5,841 nt of DNA from Frankiaceae bacterium (GCA_026786045.1 JAJAYV010000042.1:1-5841); one strand, 5' to 3'. Positions 1 through 5,243 are shown, counted from the first letter of the stretch. Notes: generated from the sequence alone by a model not told the origin. A program made the numbers and translations.

Positions 1-2
1 GT

Positions 3-944
3 CGCTCGCGCGCCGGAGCGCGCGCCAGCACCCCGCTCGCTCCCTCGGGCCTTGCCAGCACACGCCCTGATGACGCGGGTGGCACGGGGCGTCCTGTCGC
101 GCTCGACGACGTCCGCGCCCGGCAGGCCCGCCAGTCGCAGGCACCGGCCGTCCCGGAGCCGGTCGCCGTGCAGCTCGCGCTCGACCTCGGCGACGCGCCG
201 GAGACGACCGCCTCCAGCGGACTGCCCGAGATGACCTCCGCCGAGCGGGTGCGGGCCGAGCTCGACGTGCTCGGTCTCGACGTCAGCTCCCACGTCATGG
301 ACGCCTACGCGCCGTTCCTCGACGAGCTGGGCACCACGCGGGCGCGCGACCTGCTCGGCTGCCGCAGCCGTCAGGAGGTGCTCGTCGCCGGGGTGAAGGT
401 CGCCACCCAGACCCCGCCGATCCGGTCCGGCCGGCGGGTCATCTTCGTGACCCTCGACGACGCGACCGGGCCGCTCGACGCGACCTTCTTCGAGGACGCC
501 CAGGTCGGGTACGCGACCACGGTCTTCCACTCCTGGCTGCTCGTCGTCCAAGGGCTGGTCCGCCGCACCGGCCCGCGCGGGGTGTCGATGCAGGCGGTCG
601 GCTGCTGGGAGCTGCCCGTCCTGCACTCCGCCTGGCAGTCCGGCGGCCTCGACGCGGTGTGGGAGCTCATGGCCACCCCGGCGCTGGTCACCGAGGCCGC
701 GGTCCAGGGCGCGGCGGCCAGCCGGTCGAGCCGGCCGGTCATGACCTCGCCGCCGCTGGTCGGCGGCGGGGCCGGCCACTCCGGCGTGGGCGGGGCGGTG
801 CACGTCTACGCGACCGGCTTCCGGGCCTCGCCCTACGCCGACGTCAAGCCCGCCGGCGACGGGGCCGGGACCTCCGGAGGGCGGCCCGTGCCGAGCGCTC
901 CGCGCAAGCTCTGGCACGCCAGCCAGGGGAGCGCAGGCAGGTGA
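3..944 (+). CDS. dnaE2: Error-prone DNA polymerase III alpha subunit, DnaE2 type (C-terminal part, cut by left edge)
   Basis: This is the C-terminal 313 residues of a C-family polymerase; the frame is open to the left edge and ends at TGA 942-944. DnaE2-type subunits copy damaged DNA, usually with ImuB-like partners, and cause induced mutation. The polymerase core is outside the window. Visible parts are QLALDL at residues 57-62 (positions 171-188), which fits a beta-clamp-binding motif, and a segment with MTSAERVRAELDVLGLD near residue 77. An OB-fold follows at about residues 124-185, with LVAGVKVATQTPP, RSGRRVIFVTLDDATGPLDA and TFFEDAQ. A Gly/Ala/Pro-rich linker leads to the tail KLWHASQGSAGR (302-313), which I associate with DnaE2 rather than replicative DnaE1. 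The GTG at 168 is not the start, because family similarity appears to extend upstream. Family is confident; the DnaE2 subtype is inferred from the OB-fold and tail. Confidence 0.82.
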   Translation, partial: RSRAGARASTPLAPSGLASTRPDDAGGTGRPVALDDVRARQARQSQAPAVPEPVAVQLALDLGDAPETTASSGLPEMTSAERVRAELDVLGLDVSSHVMDAYAPFLDELGTTRARDLLGCRSRQEVLVAGVKVATQTPPIRSGRRVIFVTLDDATGPLDATFFEDAQVGYATTVFHSWLLVVQGLVRRTGPRGVSMQAVGCWELPVLHSAWQSGGLDAVWELMATPALVTEAAVQGAAASRSSRPVMTSPPLVGGGAGHSGVGGAVHVYATGFRASPYADVKPAGDGAGTSGGRPVPSAPRKLWHASQGSAGR

Positions 945-952
945 AGCACCCC

Positions 953-972
953 CGTCGGAGACCCATCCGACG
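953..972 (+). terminator. Hairpin just after dnaE2, likely transcript end
   Basis: A perfect 7-bp stem, CGTCGGA (953-959) with TCCGACG (966-972), closes a 6-nt loop. It begins 8 nt after the dnaE2 stop. No T-run follows, which is common for terminator-like hairpins in high-GC actinobacteria. Its position suggests a transcription end or an mRNA 3' stabiliser. The structure is seen directly; the role is inferred. Confidence 0.5.
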
Positions 973-1002
973 CTCCTGTCCCACCAGCCCCGACCGTCAC
1001 AG

Positions 1003-1031
1003 TTCGGACACGGATCTCGTCCGGGTACTGC
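1003..1031 (+). promoter_or_regulatory. Weak candidate promoter upstream of the peptidase gene
   Basis: TTCGGA (1003-1008) and TACTGC (1026-1031) are 17 bp apart, the spacing of a housekeeping sigma-factor promoter. The -35 and -10 matches are both poor. I list it because the 204-bp gap after the dnaE2 hairpin should contain a promoter and this is the best-spaced pair I found. A start near 1038 would fall inside the dyad at 1037-1051. Confidence 0.18.
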
Positions 1032-1036
1032 AGTCG

Positions 1037-1051
1037 GACCCCCCGGGGGTC
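1037..1051. promoter_or_regulatory. 15-bp dyad, possible operator
   Basis: Seven-base arms GACCCCC (1037-1043) and GGGGGTC (1045-1051) form a perfect inverted repeat around one central C. The centre is too short for a strong RNA hairpin with full arms, so a dimeric protein-binding site is the likelier reading. It lies about 100 bp upstream of the peptidase start, just after the weak promoter candidate. Homopolymer-rich arms arise easily in very GC-rich DNA, so this is tentative. Confidence 0.25.
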
Positions 1052-1058
1052 GAAGGTA

Positions 1059-1085
1059 CGGACGCGCCTCGCAGGGCGCTGTCCG
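1059..1085 (+). other. Bulged hairpin in the leader of the peptidase gene
   Basis: Bases 1059-1068 pair with 1075-1085 to give a 10-bp, almost all G-C stem with a single bulged T at 1080 and a 6-nt loop (TCGCAG). It lies 63 nt upstream of the GTG start. It could be a 5' leader structure or a site that pauses transcription. I did not find conserved elements of the ydaO (c-di-AMP) riboswitch that often precedes actinobacterial cell-wall hydrolase genes. Confidence 0.3.
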
Positions 1086-1148
1086 ACCCCGCACCGCGGC
1101 ACGAGCCCGGAGCGGGGCCCTCGACGCCTGCCGCAAGGGACCTCCGCT

Positions 1149-2141
1149 GTGCTCAGCACGACTGCCTCGACGCCTGCTCCGACGCCCGACCCGACCGCTC
1201 CACCGACCCCGCCGACCGCCGGCGGACGACCCGCCCGCCGGCGCCTGCTGTCGATCGCCGCGGTCCTCGCGGGCCTGGTCGCAGCCCTCGTGCTGCCGGT
1301 CGGGCTGGCCGCCGCCGCGCCGGAGACGGTCACCCCCGGCAGCGAGATCGAGGCGTTCGCGCCCTACCAGGGGCAGACCCAGTGCGAGCCGATCGCTCGC
1401 GCCGGGGTCATCGCCTTCCGCGACCGGGTGCTGGCCGCCTACCCCGGCACCGGGGACTCCGGCATCGTCCGGTCCTGCTCGGTCGGCGGGACCAGCGAGC
1501 ACAAGGAGGGCCGCGCCTGGGACTGGCGGGTCAACACCACGAAACCCTCCGACGTGGCGGCGGTGGAGGACCTGTTCGTCTGGCTGCTGGCCGAGGACGA
1601 GCACGGCAACGCCGCAGCGATGATGCGCCGGCTCGGCGTCATGTACGTCATCTGGGACTCCCAGATCTGGAAGAGCTACCAGGCCGCCAAGGGCTGGCAG
1701 CCCTACAGCGGAGCGAGCCCGCACACCGACCACGTGCACTTCAGCTACTCGTGGGCCGGTGCTCTCAAGCGCACCTCCTACTGGACCGGCGAGGTGTCCG
1801 GCACCGTCTCCTCGCCGATCGTGTCGGCCTGCCCGACCTCGAGCCCGTCCCCGTCGGCCTCCGCCACGACGACCTCCGCCACGACGACCTCCGCCACGAC
1901 GACCTCTGCCACGACGACCTCTGCCACGACGTCCCCGTCGGCCACATCGAGCCCGTGCACGTCGGCCGGTCCGCAGCCGACGGCCAGCGCCTCGGCCACG
2001 CCGACGACGAGCCCCACCGCGAGCCCGACGCCCACCCCGTCGCCCACGACAGCGGCCACGACCCTCGAGCTCGAGCCCGATGCGGGGGCGCAGCGGCGCG
2101 CCGTGGTCGACAGCATGCCGGGCCCCTGGCGCCGTCGTTAG
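1149..2141 (+). CDS. Secreted LAS/M15-like metallopeptidase with Ser/Thr-rich tail
   Basis: This 330-residue protein starts at GTG, 8 nt after AAGGGA (1135-1140). The hydrophobic segment at residues 33-57 follows RRR and ends in AAAA, which fits a Sec signal peptide with cleavage near A56/A57. A Pro/Thr-rich stretch of about 30 residues precedes it, unusually long for an n-region. The mature domain (about 58-215) has SEHKEGRAWDW (116-126) and HTDHVHFS (192-199), the two zinc-site motifs of LAS/M15-type enzymes (D-Ala-D-Ala peptidase, VanY and ARB_07466-like families). Predicted zinc ligands are H118, D125 and H197, with D194 as the likely acid/base residue. Two or more cysteines may form a disulphide. 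The tail (about 225-310) is Ser/Thr/Pro low-complexity sequence containing ATTTS repeats. No LPXTG motif or C-terminal membrane segment is seen, so release or non-covalent wall attachment is likely. The substrate is presumably peptidoglycan stem peptide, by family inference. Confidence 0.78.
   Translation: MLSTTASTPAPTPDPTAPPTPPTAGGRPARRRLLSIAAVLAGLVAALVLPVGLAAAAPETVTPGSEIEAFAPYQGQTQCEPIARAGVIAFRDRVLAAYPGTGDSGIVRSCSVGGTSEHKEGRAWDWRVNTTKPSDVAAVEDLFVWLLAEDEHGNAAAMMRRLGVMYVIWDSQIWKSYQAAKGWQPYSGASPHTDHVHFSYSWAGALKRTSYWTGEVSGTVSSPIVSACPTSSPSPSASATTTSATTTSATTTSATTTSATTSPSATSSPCTSAGPQPTASASATPTTSPTASPTPTPSPTTAATTLELEPDAGAQRRAVVDSMPGPWRRR
1863..1937 (+). repeat. 15-bp in-frame tandem repeat (minisatellite) coding ATTTS
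   Basis: Four near-identical 15-bp units (1863-1877, 1878-1892, 1893-1907, 1908-1922) read GCC ACG ACG ACC TCC or TCT, followed by a degenerate fifth unit (1923-1937). The only difference among the first four is the last base: C in units 1-2, T in units 3-4. This suggests recent duplication by slippage. Unit length is a multiple of three, so copy-number change keeps the frame and only alters the length of the Thr-rich stalk. Confidence 0.92.
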
Positions 2142-2144
2142 GCT

Positions 2145-2176
2145 CTGCCCCGACCGCGCCACTCCCGGCCGGGCAG
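2145..2176 (+). other. Inverted repeat in the 49-bp gap before the methyltransferase
   Basis: CTGCCC (2145-2150) and GGGCAG (2171-2176) are perfect 6-bp arms around a 20-nt loop that can form a further short CCG/CGG stem. The downstream arm ends just before the purine-rich Shine-Dalgarno region (2175-2185). It could terminate peptidase transcripts weakly or modulate translation of the methyltransferase. There is no T-run, and the structure is modest for such GC-rich sequence. Confidence 0.22.
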
Positions 2177-2190
2177 GGAAGGGGACCGTC

Positions 2191-2961
2191 GTGCCGCACG
2201 ACCCGTCGAGCCCCGTCCGGCCGTCCGGCCCGGCTGCCTCCGTGCGTACCGCCGTGGTGTGGGAGGTGCTGTCCGCCGCCCTCGCCGAGGCCGATCCCCA
2301 CGGCCGCGGCCTCGACGTCGTCGATGCCGGCGGGGGCACCGGCGGCTTCGCCGTTCCGCTCGCCGAGGCTGGTCACCGGGTCACCGTCGTCGACCCCAGC
2401 CCCGACTCGCTCGCGGCCCTGGCCCGGCGGGTGGCCGAGCGCGGGCTCGAGGGCCGCGTCGCCGGGGTGCAGGGCGATCTGTCCGAGCTGGCCGGGCTCG
2501 TCCCGGCCGGCAGCGCCGACCTGCTGCTCTGCCACAGCGTGCTCGAGGTCGTCGACGACCCCGCCGACGCCCTCACCGGCGTCGCCACGGTGCTGCGCGA
2601 CGGCGGACGGCTCAGCCTGCTGGCAGCCAACCGCGACGCCGCCGTGCTCGCCCGCGCCCTCGCCGGCCACCCCGACGAGGCGGCCCACGCCCTCACCGAT
2701 CCCACCGGCCGGTTCGGCCCGACCGACGGGATGCGCCGCCGCTTCACCGCCGCCGCGCTCGGCGAGCTGGTCGCCGCGGCCGGGCTGGTCGTCGAGCAGC
2801 TGCACGGCGTACGCGTCGTCAGCGACCTGGTCCCGAGCTCGGTGCTCGACAGCGAGCCAGGGGCGGCCGCCTCGCTGCTGGCGCTCGAGCGCGCCCTGTC
2901 CAGCCGGCTGCCGTTCCGCGACGTCGCGACCCAGCTCCACCTGCTCGCCGTACGTCGCTGA
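2191..2961 (+). CDS. Class I SAM-dependent methyltransferase, CmoM-like
   Basis: This gene codes for 256 residues. I chose GTG 2191 because AAGGGGA (2179-2185) lies 5 nt upstream and the conserved region begins soon after; the open frame further upstream runs through the peptidase gene and is not real. VDAGGGTGG (44-52) is the SAM-binding loop, VDPSPDSL is the acidic strand-2 region, and CHSVLEVVDDP (114-124) is motif IV. From memory, E. coli CmoM, which methylates the carboxymethoxyuridine at tRNA position 34, shows parallel landmarks: LDAGGGEG, HAVLEWVADP, GGVLSL, GVRVFHDYL and an LLELETRY-like C-terminal helix. Here the matches are GGRLSLLAAN, GVRVVSDLV (206-214) and LLALERALSS. The methyltransferase fold is secure. 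CmoM-like ancestry is likely, but the substrate is unproven. Only 39 bp separate it from dinB, so co-transcription is likely. Confidence 0.87.
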   Translation: MPHDPSSPVRPSGPAASVRTAVVWEVLSAALAEADPHGRGLDVVDAGGGTGGFAVPLAEAGHRVTVVDPSPDSLAALARRVAERGLEGRVAGVQGDLSELAGLVPAGSADLLLCHSVLEVVDDPADALTGVATVLRDGGRLSLLAANRDAAVLARALAGHPDEAAHALTDPTGRFGPTDGMRRRFTAAALGELVAAAGLVVEQLHGVRVVSDLVPSSVLDSEPGAAASLLALERALSSRLPFRDVATQLHLLAVRR

Positions 2962-3000
2962 GCCCGCCGTGACGCCGCCGCTCGTGCCGGGGGGCCGGGC

Positions 3001-4257
3001 GTGAGCCGCGGGTCCGTCCCGCCCGTCGGCCCGCCCACCGGACCGCCCGGCGACGACGCCGGCTGCCCGGTCCTGCACGTCGACATGGACGCCTTCTACG
3101 CCAGCGTCTCGTTGCTCGCCCGACCCGACCTGCGCGGTCAGCCGGTGATCGTCGGGGGCGGCGGAACCCGCGGCGTCGTGCTCTCGGCGACCTACGAGGC
3201 CCGCGTGCACGGCGTCCACAGCGCCATGCCGATGATGCGCGCCCGGCGGATGTGCCCGCAGGCGGTCGTGCTGGCGCCCGACCACGACGCCTACGCCCGC
3301 GCTTCGCACGGCGTCATGGAGGTGTTCCGCTCGATCACGCCGCTGGTCGAGCCGATCTCGCTCGACGAGGCCTTCCTCGACGTCCGCGGCGCCGCCCGCC
3401 GGCTGGGCAGCCCGCGTCAGATCGGCGAGTGGATCCGGGCCACGGTCGAGGACGAGCAGGGCATCACCTGCTCGGTCGGGGTGGCCAGCACCAAGTTCGT
3501 CGCCAAGCTCGCCTCGGCCCGCTGCAAGCCCGACGGACTGCTCGTCGTACCGGCCGACGGGGTCGTCGCCTTCCTGCACCCGCTGCCGGTCGGCGCGCTG
3601 TGGGGCGTCGGCGGCAAGACCGAGCAGGTGCTGAGCGCGCTGGGCCTGCACACGGTCGGCGACCTGGCCCACACCCCGGTCACCACCCTCGAGCGGGCGC
3701 TCGGCCCCGCGGCCGGCCGGCACCTGTCGGCGCTGGCCTGGGGCCGCGACGACCGCTCGGTGGTGCCGCACGAGCCGGACAAGAGCATCGGCGCCGAGAA
3801 CACCTTCGGCACCGACGTCGACGACCCGGCCGTCATCTCCCGCGAGCTGCTGCGCCTGTCGGAGCGCACCGCCGCGCGGCTGCGCGCCTCCGCGCAGGTC
3901 GGTCGTACCGTTTCGATCAAGGTCCGGTTCGCCGACTTCACCACCATCACCCGCTCCCGCACGCTGCCGGAGTCGACCGACGTCGGCCGGGTCGTCTACG
4001 ACACCGCCACCGCGCTGTACGACGCGCTCGGGCTCGAGCGGGCCCGGATCCGGCTGGTCGGCGTGCGGGTCGAGGGGGTCAGCGACGCGGCCGGCGCCCA
4101 GCACCAGCTCGCGCTGGGGGAGCGCGAGCACGGCTGGCGCGACGCGGAGCAGGCCGTCGACCGGGCCGCCCGCCGCTTCGGTCCCGGGAGCGTCCGGCCG
4201 GCGACCCTGGTCGATCCCTCAGGCAGTGCTGAGAACGCGCCGAGAAGGGCACAGTGA
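3001..4257 (+). CDS. dinB: DNA polymerase IV (Y-family translesion polymerase)
   Basis: This complete 418-residue Y-family polymerase performs translesion synthesis. The palm has VLHVDMDAFYASV (24-36), with metal ligand D28 and the likely steric gate Y33, and SLDEAF (120-125), with D122 and E123. Fingers motifs include YEARVHGVHSAMP. The thumb has LWGVGGKTEQVLSALGLHTVGDLA, a helix-hairpin-helix-type segment. The little-finger domain starts around KSIGAENTFG. QLALG (369-373) fits a beta-clamp-binding motif and is followed by about 45 residues, including a WRDAEQAVDRAARRFG segment, instead of ending the protein as in E. coli. GTG 3001 is the first start after the in-frame upstream stop at 2959-2961, with GGGGGG (2989-2994) 6 nt before it. 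About 23 extra Pro/Gly-rich residues precede the core. No LexA/SOS box was recognised upstream. Length is slightly above the E. coli enzyme (351 residues). Confidence 0.95.
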   Translation: MSRGSVPPVGPPTGPPGDDAGCPVLHVDMDAFYASVSLLARPDLRGQPVIVGGGGTRGVVLSATYEARVHGVHSAMPMMRARRMCPQAVVLAPDHDAYARASHGVMEVFRSITPLVEPISLDEAFLDVRGAARRLGSPRQIGEWIRATVEDEQGITCSVGVASTKFVAKLASARCKPDGLLVVPADGVVAFLHPLPVGALWGVGGKTEQVLSALGLHTVGDLAHTPVTTLERALGPAAGRHLSALAWGRDDRSVVPHEPDKSIGAENTFGTDVDDPAVISRELLRLSERTAARLRASAQVGRTVSIKVRFADFTTITRSRTLPESTDVGRVVYDTATALYDALGLERARIRLVGVRVEGVSDAAGAQHQLALGEREHGWRDAEQAVDRAARRFGPGSVRPATLVDPSGSAENAPRRAQ

Positions 4258-4298
4258 GGGATGTGTACGCACGTCCGACGACCCCCTTGGAGGAGCCC

Positions 4299-4430
4299 GT
4301 GCAGACCGACCTGGGGTTCTGCCTTTCCGGACTGGCCCGACCCTCGTATCCTTCCCGGTGTGAGGTCCGACTCGGACCCCACTCCATCACCCCGACGTCC
4401 TCCGGGAGGGAGCGCCGTGCCGCTCTCTGA
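4299..4430 (+). CDS. Possible 43-residue upstream ORF or leader peptide
   Basis: GTG 4299 follows GGAGGAG (4289-4295), one of the best Shine-Dalgarno sequences in the window. The frame runs 43 codons to TGA 4428-4430, overlapping the first 14 nt of the DUF3040 gene in another frame. The peptide begins MQTDLGFCLSGLARPSYPSR and resembles nothing I know. Third positions are less GC-biased than in neighbouring genes, so it may be non-coding or act only through translation. It would need transcripts entering from dinB, because the promoter candidate at 4325-4352 lies inside it. Low confidence as a real protein. Confidence 0.25.
   Translation: MQTDLGFCLSGLARPSYPSRCEVRLGPHSITPTSSGRERRAAL
4325..4352 (+). 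promoter_or_regulatory. Candidate promoter for the DUF3040 gene
   Basis: TTCCGG (4325-4330) and TATCCT (4347-4352) are 16 bp apart. TATCCT is a fair -10 for the actinobacterial housekeeping sigma factor, and the -35 is weak, as is usual there. The predicted start, near 4359, lies about 58 nt before the DUF3040 GTG and a few bases before the dyad at 4364-4378. Confidence 0.35.
4364..4378. promoter_or_regulatory. 15-bp dyad at the predicted transcription start, possible operator
   Basis: GGTCCGA (4364-4370) and TCGGACC (4372-4378) are perfect 7-bp inverted arms around one central C. The site lies just after the TATCCT candidate -10, where a bound repressor would block transcription. In RNA it could alternatively form a 5-bp stem with a 5-nt loop. 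The mixed-sequence arms make chance less likely than for homopolymer dyads. The binding protein is unknown. Confidence 0.35.
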
Positions 4431-4866
4431 GCACGAGCAGCGCCTGCTCGACCAGATCGAGCGCGCCCTATACCAGGAGGACCCGAAGTTCGCCTCCACG
4501 GTGAAGTCGACGGATCTCCGCACCCACATGCGCCGCCGCCTGCGCCGCGCGGCCCTTGTGCTGGTGCTGGGGTTCGCACTCCTGCTGACCGGCCTCATCG
4601 GCTTCGGCACCTCCGCGGTCGGCACCGTGATCGGCGTGACCGGCTTCGTCGTCATGGTCGGCGCGCTGCTGCTCGCCATGACCGCGTGGAAGCGCCTGCA
4701 GCCCGGCGGCGCCGACCTGCACGTCGTCGGCTCCCCCGAGCAGGGCCAGCGACCCACTTCCCGCCGCAAGCCGGCCAAGCCGTCCGGCGGCAGCAGCGGC
4801 GGGATGAAGGGCAAGCTCGAGGAGCGCTGGAAGCGCCGCTGGGACGAGCGCGGCGGCGAGCGCTAG
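4417..4866 (+). CDS. DUF3040 two-TM membrane protein
   Basis: This 149-residue protein is of the actinobacterial DUF3040 family, whose function is not established. The N-terminus MPLSEHEQRLLDQIERALYQ is the family signature, with EDPKFAST at 21-28. Basic residues (RRRLRR, 39-44) precede two membrane segments, about 46-63 and 68-90. This places the N-terminal helix and the Lys/Arg/Gly/Ser-rich tail, ending KLEERWKRRWDERGGER, in the cytoplasm under the positive-inside rule. GTG 4417 was chosen because the family begins exactly there and GGGAGGG (4404-4410) is 6 nt upstream. An in-frame ATG at 4261 would add a non-conserved Pro/Arg-rich stretch. The gene is 159 bp after dinB and has its own promoter candidate. 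It converges on the TgpA-like gene beyond the gap. Confidence 0.9.
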   Translation: MPLSEHEQRLLDQIERALYQEDPKFASTVKSTDLRTHMRRRLRRAALVLVLGFALLLTGLIGFGTSAVGTVIGVTGFVVMVGALLLAMTAWKRLQPGGADLHVVGSPEQGQRPTSRRKPAKPSGGSSGGMKGKLEERWKRRWDERGGER

Positions 4867-4932
4867 CCGCTCCGCCGGTCGGCCCCGACAGGCAGCACAA
4901 CCGCGGCTCACCTGCGCGTGGCCTGCGGACGA

Positions 4933-4953
4933 TCTCGCCTCGTGACGGCGAGA
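4933..4953. terminator. 7-bp hairpin in the convergent gap, possible bidirectional terminator
   Basis: TCTCGCC (4933-4939) and GGCGAGA (4947-4953) form a perfect stem with a 7-nt loop, beginning 66 nt after the DUF3040 stop. A terminator is expected here because the flanking genes converge. No T-run follows on either strand, so efficiency is uncertain. Confidence 0.33.
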
Positions 4954-5071
4954 ACGACAGGGCGGTGACGCGCGACGGGCCGTAGGTGTCGGGCGTGAGC
5001 ATCCGGACGATCTTCCCGGTGGCAGCGTCCGCGACGGCGCCGCTGCAGCCGGTCCGCGTGCCGCACGGGAT

Positions 5072-5112
5072 GTGGCGATCACGCCCGTTCACGCCGGCCT
5101 GTTGATCGCCAC
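5072..5112. repeat. 10-bp perfect inverted repeat, 21-nt spacer
   Basis: GTGGCGATCA (5072-5081) and TGATCGCCAC (5103-5112) are exact reverse complements separated by 5082-5102. This is the longest unbroken inverted repeat I found in the window. It brackets the point where the relic's frame breaks. It could form a long-stem hairpin, bind a protein, or be a scar of rearrangement. Confidence 0.6.
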
Positions 5113-5227
5113 CTTCCCGTGAGCGGCCACGGGCAGCCTGGTCTCGTACTGCCGTCGCGGGAAGCCGTCCCAGGGGGCCCTGACCGACGTGACGATCAGT
5201 ACGAGCCGGGCCGCGGTCAAGGTGCGT

Positions 5228-5243
5228 GCGGGGTCACCCCCGC
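5228..5243. other. Short GC hairpin in the convergent gap
   Basis: GCGGGG (5228-5233) and CCCCGC (5238-5243) form a 6-bp stem with a TCAC loop. It lies between the TgpA-like gene's end and the relic. It may help end minus-strand transcripts. Apart from this and the small stem at 5333-5349, I see nothing in 5223-5396. Confidence 0.28.

Larger units (their letters stand above)
4895..5222 (-). pseudogene. Probable decayed gene relic with a one-base frameshift
   Basis: No intact gene covers this stretch, but the minus strand reads like a broken one. One frame (about 5222-5101) gives RAPWDGFPRRQYETRLPVAA and then HGKVAIN before its stop at 5089-5091. The next frame (about 5098-4895) gives AGVNGRDRHIPCGTRTGC, then SGAVADAATGKIVRM and later VTALSFSPSRGEI. 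Joined by adding one base at about 5099-5100, the order resembles, from memory, uncharacterised secreted proteins with an RxRTRL...NFAGHY...WGCGTGC...GAVVDAKTGKV...LxFxPDS pattern. I recognise no start codon with a ribosome site and no stop before the frame runs antisense into the DUF3040 gene. It may instead be chance open frames in GC-rich DNA; the clustered CGTxTGC and DAATGKIV motifs argue against that. Confidence 0.33.

Noticed and set aside
945..1148. c-di-AMP (ydaO) riboswitch before the wall hydrolase gene
   Set aside because: Conserved elements such as the GTGAATC-type segment are not visible.
2139..2144. TAGGCT as a -10 for a methyltransferase-dinB promoter
   Set aside because: Attractive hexamer, but no -35-like sequence at 16-19 bp; it overlaps the peptidase stop and may be chance.
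1759..2190. In-frame extension upstream of the methyltransferase
   Set aside because: Gives Arg/Pro repeats from the wrong frame of the peptidase minisatellite; GTG 2191 has its own ribosome site and fits the family start.
945..3000. LexA/SOS box controlling the polymerase genes
   Set aside because: No TCGAAC-N4-GTTCGA-type site was found; GTTCGG near 1002 lacks a partner half-site.
659..3004. Long plus-strand open frame spanning dnaE2, peptidase and methyltransferase
   Set aside because: Out-of-frame shadow rich in Arg/Pro/Ala with no family motifs; it crosses three recognisable genes in other frames.
1765..4131. Very long minus-strand open frame across the peptidase, methyltransferase and dinB genes
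   Set aside because: Antisense shadow created by high GC; its sequence is low-complexity Arg/Gly/Ala, while the plus strand has clear families with motifs throughout.
4261..4416. ATG 4261 as the DUF3040 start
   Set aside because: The added 52 residues are not conserved in type, and the family N-terminus begins exactly at GTG 4417 with a good ribosome site.
4878..4889. GTCGG/CCGAC hairpin right after the DUF3040 stop
   Set aside because: The loop would be only 2 nt, leaving a 4-bp stem; too weak to call a terminator.
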